NCBI GenBank assembly: GCA_009823505.1 | Contig: VZQC01013995.1 | Span: 1,098,378 to 1,162,377, forward strand | Length of the DNA stretch: 64,000 bases | Origin: Rhizomys pruinosus | Taxonomy: Eukaryota > Chordata > Mammalia > Rodentia > Spalacidae | Reading direction: 5' to 3' | In this document: positions 11,884 to 21,528 of the stretch, piece after piece | Numbering within the stretch: the stretch's first letter is position 1 | How the letters are laid out: every line of letters starts with the position of its first letter | Notes under the pieces: model-generated | Told to the model about the DNA's origin: nothing | Seen by the model: the letters and a program-made list of their open reading frames with translations, nothing else | Databases searched by the model: none | Made by a program: the position numbers and the translations under genes

Positions 11884-12138
11884 TAATAATAATTTTATTT
11901 ATTTTTGTATGCCGTATGAATGCTGTCTGCATGTAGGTTTGTTGTACCTGTTCGTTGCCAATGCGTGTGGGAGTCAGAAGAAGGTCTCGGATCCTCTGAA
12001 CATGGATTCTCCTGGAAATTGGAGTGAGTTTTTTAAAGTTACAGACGGTTCTAGCGCCACGTGGGTGCTGGGATTGAACCCGGGTCACTCTGCAAGAGCA
12101 GTCGGTGCTCTGACCACCTAGGCTAGTCTCCAGCCCCT
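11884..12138 (-). repeat. B3-type SINE, diverged copy of duplicated subfamily (antisense)
   Basis: An antisense B3 follows the L1 poly(A) directly. Blocks: 'attttatttatttttgtatg', 'ctgtctgcatgtaggtttg', 'gtgggtgctgggattgaacc', 'tctccagcccc'. It has several small indels, including an extra 'tttttaaagttac' block at about 12030. Insertion into or next to an A-rich L1 tail is a frequent SINE target. Confidence 0.85.
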
Positions 12139-12597
12139 ATTTTGCCATTCTTACTCTTTCTCTAACACTCCCCTCCCTGCCATGTGACTAGTATCAGGCT
12201 CCCCTCCCTGCCATGTGTCTGACCTCCATGCCAAGTTAAACACCGTGGCCTTTTTTTTTTTCCTTCTCCCTTCTATTCTCCTCTGGGCAACTGCTGACAT
12301 TTATTTACATCTTGCCTGCCCTAAGGATTTTTCTTTAAATTATAATAAAATTGTCACAAGCCTCAAAAAAAAAAACCTTATAGCAAAGACTATCTTATTT
12401 TTTCAAAGACTGATATCTTAAAGATTTGGGTCACTCATCAGTGAAGAGTAAACAGACTCTCTAGAGAGGCTTTAGGCTCATATGCTCATTCACAAAAGCC
12501 CCGAGTCAACCAACTTACTGAACTCAGAGAAACTGTCTGTTTGATCTCCTTGTTTTCTTGTCATGTCTGAGCATCTCTGTAAGAGCAGTACAGACTC
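12139..12597. other. unassigned sequence with a short local duplication
   Basis: No gene is seen. 'ctcccctccctgccatgtg' occurs twice within about 50 bases (12168-12218). The rest is unassigned AT-rich sequence. Confidence 0.4.
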
Positions 12598-12599
12598 TT

Positions 12600-12842
12600 T
12601 AATTTTTTTAATTTTATTTATTTCTGTATGTGTATGAATGTACTGTCTGCATGCAGGTCTGTGCACCCGTGTCGTGCAATGCCGCAGAGGTCAGAAGAGG
12701 GTCTCAGATTCCCCTGGAACTGGAGTTCTCCTGGAATTGGAGTTTCAGATGGTTCTTGGCCACCATGTGGGTGCTGAGGATCGAACCCAGGTCCTCTGTA
12801 AGAGTGGTCAGCGCTCTTAACCGCTAGGCCATCTCTCCAGTC
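12600..12842 (-). repeat. B3-type SINE, young duplicated subfamily (antisense)
   Basis: A complete antisense B3 from 'aattttatttatttctgtat' to 'ggccatctctccagtc'. It is flanked by a perfect 14-bp target-site duplication, 'cagtacagactctt', at 12586-12599 and 12843-12856. The internal 17-bp duplication is present. The duplication and low divergence mark a recent insertion. Confidence 0.95.
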
Positions 12843-12934
12843 CAGTACAGACTCTTAAACATAGAGCCATGTCTCTAGGCCCAGGAATGGGCTTTTGGAG
12901 AGAAGAGTGCTAATTCTTTCTTTACATTTATTTA

Positions 12935-12935
<1 letters not shown>

Positions 12936-12979
<44 letters not shown>

Positions 12980-13010
12980 TGTGTGTGTGTCTGTGTGTGT
13001 GTCTGTGTGT

Positions 13011-13044
<34 letters not shown>
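12936..13044. repeat. (GT)n microsatellite with 12-bp higher-order period
   Basis: About 109 bases of GT repeat. Single C substitutions at 12979, 12991, 13003 and 13015 give a regular 12-bp superperiod in the middle. The long Cys/Val open frames here come only from the repeat. Confidence 0.95.
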
Positions 13045-13046
<2 letters not shown>

Positions 13047-13192
13047 ATGCCATGGTACATGTATGGAGGTCAGAGGACAACTTGCAAGAGTTGGTCCTTT
13101 CCTTCTGCAGTGTAGTTTCTGGAGTTTGAACTCAGATCATCGGGCTTGGTGGCAAGCCTCTTTTTAATTTCACTGACCATCTTGCCAGTCCC
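13045..13192 (-). repeat. tRNA-derived B2-superfamily SINE with CA tail (antisense)
   Basis: Read on the minus strand, the element starts with a 'ggcaagatggtcagtg' head and has 'gaggcttgccaccaagccc', 'tgatctgagttcaaactcc', 'gttgtcctctgacctcc' and then the CA repeat. The preceding GT microsatellite is therefore the expanded tail of this SINE. Similar copies lie at 33676 and 63252 on the plus strand. I cannot assign the exact subfamily. Confidence 0.75.
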
Positions 13193-13891
13193 ATAATTTT
13201 CCTTTTAAAAGCTTAGGTAGAGTCTTTCTGCCCAACTGTTAGCTGCGATGTTTAATCATCTATTAATGATTGTGTTTTATGGGGAAAATTGATAAGGCCC
13301 TGAGTTGAGTTGATTATGTGAAAATTTAAGGGGAAAATAGAATTCTGATTTATAGTTGTTCAAAAATTTTCTTCACTTAATGTTAAAAAATGAATTCGTA
13401 TTCCATTGTATCTCGTAAACGATGATTCTTACTCTCATTCAGTTAATAGCCTAAAAAGTCTGGTGGAGCAATGATAATTAATAACTCAGAGGCTGGTTGT
13501 GGCAAATGTGCTTAAATATATAATACGGCATTTCTTCAGCTGTTTTGTGCATCTTGATGTTTTCTTCTACATATTTTTATATGTCTTAGACCTCTATCAC
13601 TGGCTAATTTTACTAATGTGACACGTTTCCCATTATCTCAGTCATTAATAAAAATATTAATCAGAACAAATCTCTAGCTAGTACTTCCTGTCAAACACTA
13701 AAAATATTGGAATTCATTGCTGTACAAATCAATATGAAATTACTCAATTTTGCTTACATCTAACTTTAAATTCTCTGTATTAATCTACAAGTTTCGGATG
13801 AGAAGTCAGGTACTTGCATAAATCCACACAAAATTTCATAGGGATTAAAATAATCCCTGCATTTGGCTCAAAAACTTTAATACACTTTTGA
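13193..13891. other. unassigned AT-rich sequence
   Basis: No repeat family or exon is recognised in this stretch. Confidence 0.35.
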
Positions 13892-14260
13892 AATCAGAAA
13901 CAAACTTGTTCACTGAAGAGCAGCTGGGATGGTGATTGGAATTGGAGCCTCACATGCGACAGAAGCCAGATTTACAGGAGAGAAAACACTCATTTCTTAG
14001 CGGCTTCACTTTTTCTAATATCTGAAGAGTTTTTCTCATCAGAGAGGACAAAGCTGCCCAACACCAAGGCCAGCTACTTGGACACCACAGCTGCTGGCTG
14101 GGCCATGTGGGGATACCACCATTCTAATATTTCTCCCGTGATAGATGTGAGTGCAAGAGATACTGCCTCTCTCTTCATGAACGGTCACCACACTAACTCC
14201 ATAGACCTCAACAGCTGGCCCCGGGGCCACTTTAAAGGGAGCGGCAGCCACTTCTGAACA
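13892..14260 (+). other. stop-free frame with acceptor-like site, unrecognised
   Basis: One plus-strand frame is open for about 121 codons from 13892 and ends with TGA at 14258-14260. An acceptor-like tract ('tttttctcatcag', ending at 14042) precedes the best part of it. The downstream translation is low in repeats and looks protein-like ('DTTAAGWAMWGYHH', then 'NSWPRGHFKGSGSHF' before the stop). There is no good ATG start before 14115. The minus strand is also open for 74 codons at 14039-14263, which weakens the case. I do not recognise the family. It could be a 3'-terminal exon, a pseudogene fragment or chance. Confidence 0.15.
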
Positions 14261-14784
14261 CAAGCTAATTGTCAGGTGAAATGCCTCAGTGCTTGGCCAG
14301 TATTACTGCACTTCCTAGATTTTTGAAAGAATTGAGAAATGTAGACTTTTCATTGTCTTGGCATTAAATTTGGGCACCAAATCTGTATTTTCATGAATAC
14401 ATCCCTCAGTTAACACTGGGAAAGCCCAACAAAACAAGGGCTGCCAGGTTCTGTACAGCATCCCAGCCCGATGATTTGGAACCTGGGATCTAACACGAAG
14501 TGAGTGGGAGGAAGGGCTCGCTGCTCCTTGAAGCTGTGGTCCTGTTGTCCCGCACATCACCAAATCTGTGTGCGTGGCTCATCTGCGTGTAGTGGAATTC
14601 GGCGTTCCCACATCTGGGCCGAGTGACCTTTAACTCTCACTGTGAGAGTGTGTAGTTCCAAACGAAGCTTCCTGTGGAAGATCCAAGATGGGAATCCATG
14701 GCTAGAAAGTCCTTGAGAATGCCTGGCAGACAGGAAGGGTGGGAGCTTGGCTCTCCGGAGTGATTGCCACTCGCAGACTGAGGA

Positions 14785-14925
14785 CGGAGCCAGACATGGT
14801 GGTGCAGGCCTGTAATCCTAGATGTGAGAGGTAGAGAGGCAGGAGGCTCCATAGTGCAAGGATAATCTTGATTTAGTGAGTTCAAAGCCAGTTTGGGCTA
14901 CATGAGACCTTGTTATAGACACAAG

Positions 14926-14926
<1 letters not shown>
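14785..14926 (+). repeat. old B1-like SINE
   Basis: Diverged sense B1 blocks: 'gccagacatggtggtgcagg', 'ctgtaatcctag', 'gaggcaggaggctcc', 'gagttcaaagccagtttggg', 'ctacatgagacc'. A GT microsatellite replaces the A-tail. Confidence 0.7.

Positions 14927-14958
<32 letters not shown>
14927..14958. repeat. (GT)n microsatellite
   Basis: About 15 uninterrupted GT units directly after the B1-like element. Confidence 0.9.
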
Positions 14959-15109
14959 TCATGTGTGCACATACACACATACACACAAAACACATAAAGA
15001 CTTGGAAGGAATTCTGTGTACAAAAAAGGAAAAAAAACACCAAAAAGTCATATGGAAACCTATTGCTGTAGAAACTTTCTGAAATATATACATATATCAA
15101 ATGAGTTTA

Positions 15110-16310
15110 AATAGAGTTAACCTATCATGAAGGACAACTCCCTTACTAGACACCACAGGCTAACAAATGAAAAGTCCAGCACCAGTTATAGGTTACCTTT
15201 TTGGGAGTTGTCAGCCAGTGAGTTCATAGAGACCCTCAAATATTACAGGCCATTGCTGTCACTCTTGGTCACCTTCCAGAACTTGAAGGTAAGACATCAT
15301 TGCTGAAGATACCACACACTTAAGTCATAAAACACGGATAAATCAAGTGGGTGCTGACCTGGCAGCTTCATCCCTACTGACTAGCTTAGATAATGCGAGA
15401 AGGTGCTATGCACGCTCTCTGAGAAGAAGTCATCACTACTCTTACCCAGCTGTGAACACTGTGAGCAAATACGCCCACTGGTGCAGTATGGCACAAGTGT
15501 CAAGGGAGCAACCAACCACCTTCTGACTGGATTTAAGACCTGATCTACAAGATGGAGCTCACACCTGGCACTGCTATCAGGGCCAAGAACCTGTGGCTGG
15601 ACAGGCCACAGGAGAGAAATTTGTAAATGAACATAGTAAAAAATAATTCCTAGTGACTCTTCTGATATACCCATAGATCTGTGCATCTCTCAAATCTTAT
15701 CAGAGCTTAGCCAGAGAGGCTTTGTTGCTGTAGATGGTAATTAACGCTTTAGATGATAATTAATAGACTCACTGGCCAAGGTGCAGAGAATATGAGGCTC
15801 TGAATGCTCCACCATGAAGGAGATTCCTATATCACACCTGTCCTCCCAAGGCTCAGGGACAATCAATCAAGGGCAATGCAGTAGAAAGACTGTGAGAGCC
15901 AGAAGTGGTGGATGATTACAAGGAAGCAGTGTTCTCCAGACACAAAGGATAACTACATATAAGAACTTACAGTGGCTGTGATCCTCACACAGACCTGTGA
16001 AGCTGAAACCAGACAAAAATCTCAGCATGGAGTGTGGAGGCAGGCATAAAGTCCAACCCGTGGCTGAAGAGCTCTAGGTGACTGATGGCTTCTGGGAGAG
16101 GGGGAGTCAGTTTTTTTAAGGGCACGACCCCCCCCCATTGGTGGACCATGCTCCCATGGCTAGGCCCACACCCCAGGTATAGGAGGAAGAGCACAATTAG
16201 ACTCAGAGTGTTGGGTAAGGAAGGGGATGGATCTGGGAGGAGTTTGGGGGTGGAGTGAATATCATCAAAATGCATTGCATGAAATTATCAGAGAACCAAG
16301 AAAATTAATT
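15110..16310 (+). mobile_element. LINE-1 (Lx-type) 3' UTR remnant
   Basis: The sequence matches, in order, what I know of the long 3' region of older rodent LINE-1s: 'gaggtgctatgcac'-like block at 15399, 'cttacccagctgtgaacact' (15441), 'accaaccaccttctgactgg' (15509), 'ggaagcagtgttctccagac' (15921), 'cacagacctgtgaagctgaa', the purine-rich 'gggaggagtttgggggtgga' (16235) and a degenerate A-rich end near 16300. No ORF2 sequence precedes it, so the copy is strongly 5' truncated. Confidence 0.65.
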
Positions 16311-17841
16311 AAAAAACCAAGGCGTAATACATAAAACAGAGGAAGTGGAAATGTGAGTGTCCTGAGACAGGGGTGAGGAAGGATGCTGCTGAAAGCAGGG
16401 GTCATAAACTGGCTATTATATGGTTATGTTTGGCCATCACTCTGTTTAAAGTTCAAATGGAAACTAAAGCATTGTTGGAGACCGTCATCTATCTTCGTTA
16501 GGCCCCCCGTCTCATCATCATGTCTTACTCCTTGGTATCCTGGGTCGTCACACTTCTACATGAGCTGACTGGCCCTCAAGCACTTAGGTCTTCCATCCCT
16601 GGCAATAAATTTTGATTTGATATAAAAATATTTCCCTGAGACAAGCACATGGTACATACATCTAATACCTCATAAACAATTTTATGCAGCTAGGAAATTG
16701 GGTAATGCATCTTCCAGTGGGCTGCCTTGATCAGCTATTCTCACGTTCTGGGCCGCAACGCTTATGTAAACATTCCACCAACCTGGTCATAATTCTGATC
16801 AGTGTTGGGCTCTGTCAGGAATGGTTAGGACTATTCTCTTCCAGAACAGCTGATTAAATCCCCAAGCTAATCATTCAGACAACTGGTTGGCTGGTCAAAG
16901 ATTTCAATTTTCCATCAACTGCTCTGGCAACAGAGATGTGCATCTCATTCCTTGGGTTTTATGTCCTATAAACACCTTATGCATATATAGACCTTTTACA
17001 GTCATCTGCCATTCAGATCTTCCTTAAATGCCTATCATTCATTTGTTGAAGCATTAGTGGAAAGAAACCTACAACCCAAAGTAAGCCAATTATTATGTCA
17101 GTTGTAGGTGACTGTGAAAGAGGCTTAAATTCTATTAGGGAAGCAGGACAGAGAGATAATTTTATTCCCATTAAAATGTATTTATTATTTAAATCATTTT
17201 TATTATAGAAGTGAAACAGTAATATACTCTCTGCATTAAAGATTAAGGCAATCTAGAAGTGTAAAGAGTAAAATACCAAAAGCCAGTCTATTACATTTGC
17301 ATTTAAATACCTACATAGTCTTTTGTATAAATGCTGTTATGTAACGTGCATTTTTCAGAAACTTTATAACTTGAAATGTTTTAAAGATTTTCCTTTACGC
17401 ACACTTCTCTAAGACTCTGAAATTTTTCATAGCTTATACATAACATGATACATTTAATTCCTTCTTTATCAACAAACATTTGGATAGTTATGTTTTTGTT
17501 GTTAGCATCATGTTGTAATGTATGATACTTTTGTTGATGGAAATGCATACTTATTGAAGTGAATTTCTAGGACTTGTTTTGTGGGCAGATTTAAAGCTTT
17601 TACCCATACTGACGAAAAGCTCATATGTCTAATTTTCCCTTTGCTTTTCAAAACTATATAAAACTGCAGAAACTCAGACTTAGAAAATAGTCATTCATAT
17701 TTTCATTAAAATTTTATTGTATTCTCCCTCTCACATTGATTAGTAGGCATTTTTTTAGTATTTCAGATATTTAGATTGCCAAAGATATTACAAATATTTT
17801 CTTCTAGTCCATACTTTCTTTTTTCTTTCTTCTTTCTTTCG
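16311..17841. other. unassigned AT-rich sequence
   Basis: No gene or named repeat is seen. 17.16-17.8 kb is very AT-rich and could be an old LINE relic, but I cannot support that. Confidence 0.35.
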
Positions 17842-18013
17842 TTTTTTTTTTTTTTTTTTTTTTTTTTTTGGTCTTTTTGAGACAGGGTCTCCCTGTAGCT
17901 CCAGCTGTCCTGGAACTCACTATGTAGACCAGGCTGGCCTTGAACTCACAAAGATCCACCTGCCTCTGCCTCCCAAATGCTAGGATTAAAGGCATGATCC
18001 ACCATGCCTGGCC
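17842..18013 (-). repeat. B1 SINE (antisense) with poly(T)
   Basis: A long T-run (17842-17869) precedes a complete antisense B1: 'gtctttttgagacagggtct', 'ctatgtagaccaggctggcc', 'gatccacctgcctctgcctc', 'aggattaaaggcatg', ending with 'catgcctggcc'. Confidence 0.95.
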
Positions 18014-18099
18014 ACATACTTTGTTTTATATTAATGCTATTTTAAACTCTCTAAAGTTTGCTTCTAGTTTTAATAGCATCGCGTATTCTTAGGTGGTGC

Positions 18100-18405
18100 A
18101 TGCCTGCTGCTGTCCATGTTCATGCAGTCCGTGTGCCCGTGGAGGCCACAGGGCTGTGTCAGGTGTCTTCCTCTTCCACCAAGACTGCTTGCTTTGAGGC
18201 AGTCTCTTCATGGAACCTGGACCTGGCCAATCAGCTAAACTGGATGGCCAGCAAGCTCCAGGGATCCTCCTGCCTCTGTTTACCTTCCCCACCCCAAGAA
18301 GGTCACAGGCATGCACCTCCAGCTTTTTACGTGGCTTCTAGGAATCTGAGCTCAGGTCTGATGAGTCTGCCACAGGCGCTTTCCCACTGCACCATCTCCT
18401 CAGCC
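18100..18405 (-). repeat. B4 SINE (antisense)
   Basis: Antisense B4, an ID-B1 composite. Visible blocks are 'gaggcagtctcttcatggaa', 'ggatggccagcaagctccag', 'ggatcctcctgcctctg', 'caggcatgcacctccagc', 'ctgagctcaggtctgatgag', and 'cgctttcccactgcaccatc' ending 'tcctcagcc'. The translated open frames across it are artefacts. Confidence 0.75.
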
Positions 18406-18754
18406 TTGTTTCTAGGTATTGAAAAATTAAGACTATTAAAATTAAAAATCATTCGAATCCAGGACAGAACTACAGAAATGGGTAGCAGAGCCCAACCTTG
18501 GCTGAAGAAATATTGGTAGCTGATTGTAGTTGGGTGAGGAAGAACTGGCCTTCTTTAGGAAAGGGACTCTGGATAGGCTGACCAGAGCTCAGGGGATAAG
18601 CTGGCACTTAGAAGTGGGTGGGGAGAGTAGTTTGGTGCAATGGACCCTAGCACAAATCTCAGAATGTGTGAACTCCTGGGTGTGTGGCTGTGGAAGGTGC
18701 CAATGGAGAAGTGGGTATAAAGGTGATTAAGACTGATTGAGAAATTATGTATGA

Positions 18755-18903
18755 GCTGGGTGTGGTCACGCATGCCTTTAATCCTAGCACTTGGGAGGCA
18801 GAGGCAGGCAGATCTTTGTGAGTTCAAGGCCAGACTGGTCTACAGAGTGAGTTCCAGGACGGCTGGGGCTACAGGGAGACCCTGTCTCGAAAAGACAAAA
18901 AAT
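18755..18903 (+). repeat. B1 SINE with 12-bp target-site duplication
   Basis: A full-length sense B1 flanked by the perfect duplication 'aattatgtatga' at 18743-18754 and 18904-18915. The body has the lineage variant 'ggctggggctacagggagac' and a short 'aaaagacaaaaa' tail. Confidence 0.95.
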
Positions 18904-19409
18904 AATTATGTATGAAACACAAAAAATTCAATAAAAATTATTTGAAATATTTCCTACTTGTTTGTGTTTTTTCTTTAACATCTAGTTCTGTAAATTTTTT
19001 GCAATTTCTTTTTAGGACTGATATGCATTAGGTGTTTAACTTTTTCTCACAAAGGAATAGTCCACTGCCCTGCACTATTAAACCTCTCAATCTGATGACG
19101 CTTGTATGTTGGAAGGACAAATTGGCTTGCTTCCACATTCTTTCCCTTAGAAGTGAAAATGTGCTGCTTTTCCATCTTCTGAAATTGGATGTCACTGGCC
19201 AAGTCAAAGGTCAACCCGATTATTTCTGCTTCTGCAAATGACTTGGATTCATTCCTGGATGTCTCATGCCTTTCCTTAAGCTTAAAAATCAGCAATATCA
19301 CTGTATTTCTCATGATGTTTGTAATTCCAGGTGAAATCTCCCTGGGACCCAGTGAGTCCTTTAACTGTTTGGATTCCTTTCTTACCATGTATTATCCTAT
19401 TTCAGAAGA

Positions 19410-19604
19410 ATAACATGTATATGCATGCATGTCTCTGTGTATGTGCTAGTGGATGGTCATGCCAGAGAAGGCCAGAAGAGGAAGTCAAGGCCCCTAGAGC
19501 TGGAGTTCCAGGAGGTTGAGAGCCGCCCAACTTGGGTGCTTAGAATGAACTCTGGTCCTCTGGAAGCAGCAAACACTTAACCACTGAACCCTCTCTCTCC
19601 AGCT
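19410..19604 (-). repeat. older B3-type SINE (antisense)
   Basis: Antisense B3-like element with 'catgcatgtctctgtg', 'gaaggccagaagaggaagtc', 'agctggagttccaggagg', 'actctggtcctctggaagc' and 'ccctctctctccagctcc'. It lacks the 17-bp internal duplication and is more diverged. Confidence 0.7.
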
Positions 19605-19776
19605 CCTTTATTTTATTTCTGACTGCCTGAGCTCACTTTGTGTTTCTGTAAGAGAATACCACTGAGTAATTGATACAAACAAATATTTACAGTCTTAGAT
19701 GTTTTAAAGTTCAAGATCAAGAGGCCCATATCTGGTGAAGATTTTATGTTGTATCATCTTATGGAAGAGAGTAAGG

Positions 19777-19780
<4 letters not shown>

Positions 19781-19828
<48 letters not shown>
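19781..19828. repeat. (GA)24 microsatellite
   Basis: An uninterrupted GA run of about 48 bases, which explains the Arg/Glu-repeat open frames. It lies inside unassigned old sequence. Confidence 0.95.
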
Positions 19829-19829
<1 letters not shown>

Positions 19830-19832
<3 letters not shown>

Positions 19833-21011
19833 TTCAAGAACTTACTCTTGCAACTCAAGCCCTCATTACTTCTTACAGGCCTCATCTCTCCACAGTGTTG
19901 TCTGGAGGATTATTTTCAACGCAAGAAATTCAGGGAGGGGGTGAAAGGGGGTTGAAGAAACCCAGTCCCTAGCTGAAACTAAACTTAGAGCTTTGTCAGA
20001 TTTTCTAGTGCAGCACAGCAAAGCAGCCTGCAAACTTACTGGCTTAAAACAGCCAATCTATTATTGGGGTCATACTCATGTAAGTCAGGCAGAGATCAGT
20101 AAGTTTAGGTAATTTCTGCTCTTGTGGTATCAGCTGAGGCAGCCGAACAAGCTGTAAGGCCCATTTCCAGGATGGATGAGCCTCCCACAGCTGGCAAGTC
20201 TTCCTTTTCTGGGTAGAACTCTCCACCGCAAAGTTTTTCTTCCCATTAGCTAGGTGGTGCTTTCAATGAGTGGGTATTCCAAAGCAGAGGAAGGAGAAGC
20301 TGAGTTTCTGAAAAACTGGGCCTGGGAACTGGCACTCAGTGTCTTCTTCCATAGTCTGTGGAGTCAAGGGCAGGGAACATAAATCCGTTTCTGGAAAGCA
20401 GAAGTGTCAAAGAACTGGGAGCTTACTTTTATGATTGCCATGGGTGGTCTCAAACATCTGTCACTAGATTCATTATTTTCTTTCTTTTGGGAATACATCG
20501 CTTGTAGTTTGTAATGTTCAAATTGAGGTGGTGTGGAGTCACACACATTGCTGATGGATTCTTTCTTGTTATAGAAAGCATTCCCTCACTCCACGCCCAT
20601 GAACATCACCTCCTCCAGTGTCCTTTGGATGATCCTAGAACGTATACCCACATGAGTTCCAACCACCCAACATTTTGAAGAGTTGGGCAATGCCCTCTAG
20701 TTTTCCATTGGCCCTAGACCTGATGTTATCTCCACTCTAAACAATGGCAGATATGGCTGGTCCTTTAAGGAATGTGGTGTGCTCTCAAGTCACAGAGGAA
20801 CTGACTCCTCTCAGCATCTTTGTCATCTTTAGTTTATGATTACACATTCTTTAGCAGCAATACTTTAGACTTAAATATTTCGTAATTCATGCTTAGCAGT
20901 TATAAATAGTTCTTGTTACAAGGCCTATGGAATTTTTCCGATTTTTAAGTTTGTTCTGATAAGTCTAGTATAGTAAAAATATACTAGAATAAACTTCTCT
21001 CATTCATTTTT
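19830..21011. other. unassigned sequence, possibly ancient repeat
   Basis: No gene is recognised. 'ggcttaaaacagccaatcta' at 20041 resembles phrases in ancient mammalian LTR or DNA repeats, but I cannot assign it. Confidence 0.3.
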
Positions 21012-21156
21012 TTGTTTTGTTTTGGTTTTATTATGAGACAGGATCTCCCTGTACTCCAGCTGACCTGGAACTTTCTATGTAGACTAGGCTGGCCTGTAAC
21101 AAATCACCCTGCCTCTCCCTCCTGGGTGCTGATATTAAAGGCGTGTGCCACCATGC
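21012..21156 (-). repeat. B1 SINE (antisense), diverged, with altered 5' end
   Basis: Antisense B1: 'gagacaggatctccctgta', 'tatgtagactaggctggcc', 'attaaaggcgtgtgccacca'. Its 5' end is not the usual 'gcccggc'. Instead the sequence folds back as a perfect hairpin (separate entry). Confidence 0.85.
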
Positions 21157-21172
21157 CTTTAATATCAGCACC
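21125..21172. repeat. perfect 18-bp inverted repeat with 12-base loop
   Basis: Arm 1 (21125-21142, 'ggtgctgatattaaaggc') is exactly complementary to arm 2 (21155-21172). The loop is 'gtgtgccaccat'. Arm 1 is ordinary B1 sequence; arm 2 replaces the expected B1 5' end, so it is a reverse-complement copy of its neighbour. Confidence 0.95.
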
Positions 21173-21361
21173 AATTCTGTCATCTTAAACAGACGCTCCA
21201 TAAAAATGTTGCAATCATGTTATAAACTGCAGTGAGATAACTCTGAATGTATGGACTACCTGGGGGAAGACTGACTGCTTCACAGGATGGTATCTTCCTC
21301 TCTGATTTCACAGACTCCTCAATTTTGAGGCTATTTTGTTCTTTAAAAAATGAGTGTTCTT

Positions 21362-21518
21362 GGCTGGGCGTGGTGGTGCACACCTTTAATCCTAGCACTT
21401 GGGAGGCAGAGGCAGGCGGATCTTTGTGAGTTCAAGGCCAGCCTGGTCTACAGAGTGAGTTCCAGGACAGCTGGGACTATAGGGAGACTCTGTCTCGAAA
21501 AGACCCCTCCCCAAAAAA
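21362..21518 (+). repeat. B1 SINE with 10-bp target-site duplication
   Basis: Full-length sense B1 ('ggctgggcgtggtggtgcac' to 'ctctgtctcgaaaagacc', then a short C/A-rich tail). It is flanked by 'gagtgttctt' at 21352-21361 and 21519-21528. Confidence 0.95.
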
Positions 21519-21528
21519 GAGTGTTCTT

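Noticed and set aside
12895..13167. Cys/Val-rich small protein
   Set aside because: It is a direct translation of a GT microsatellite.
19735..19955. Arg-Glu repeat frames
   Set aside because: They are produced by the (GA)24 microsatellite.
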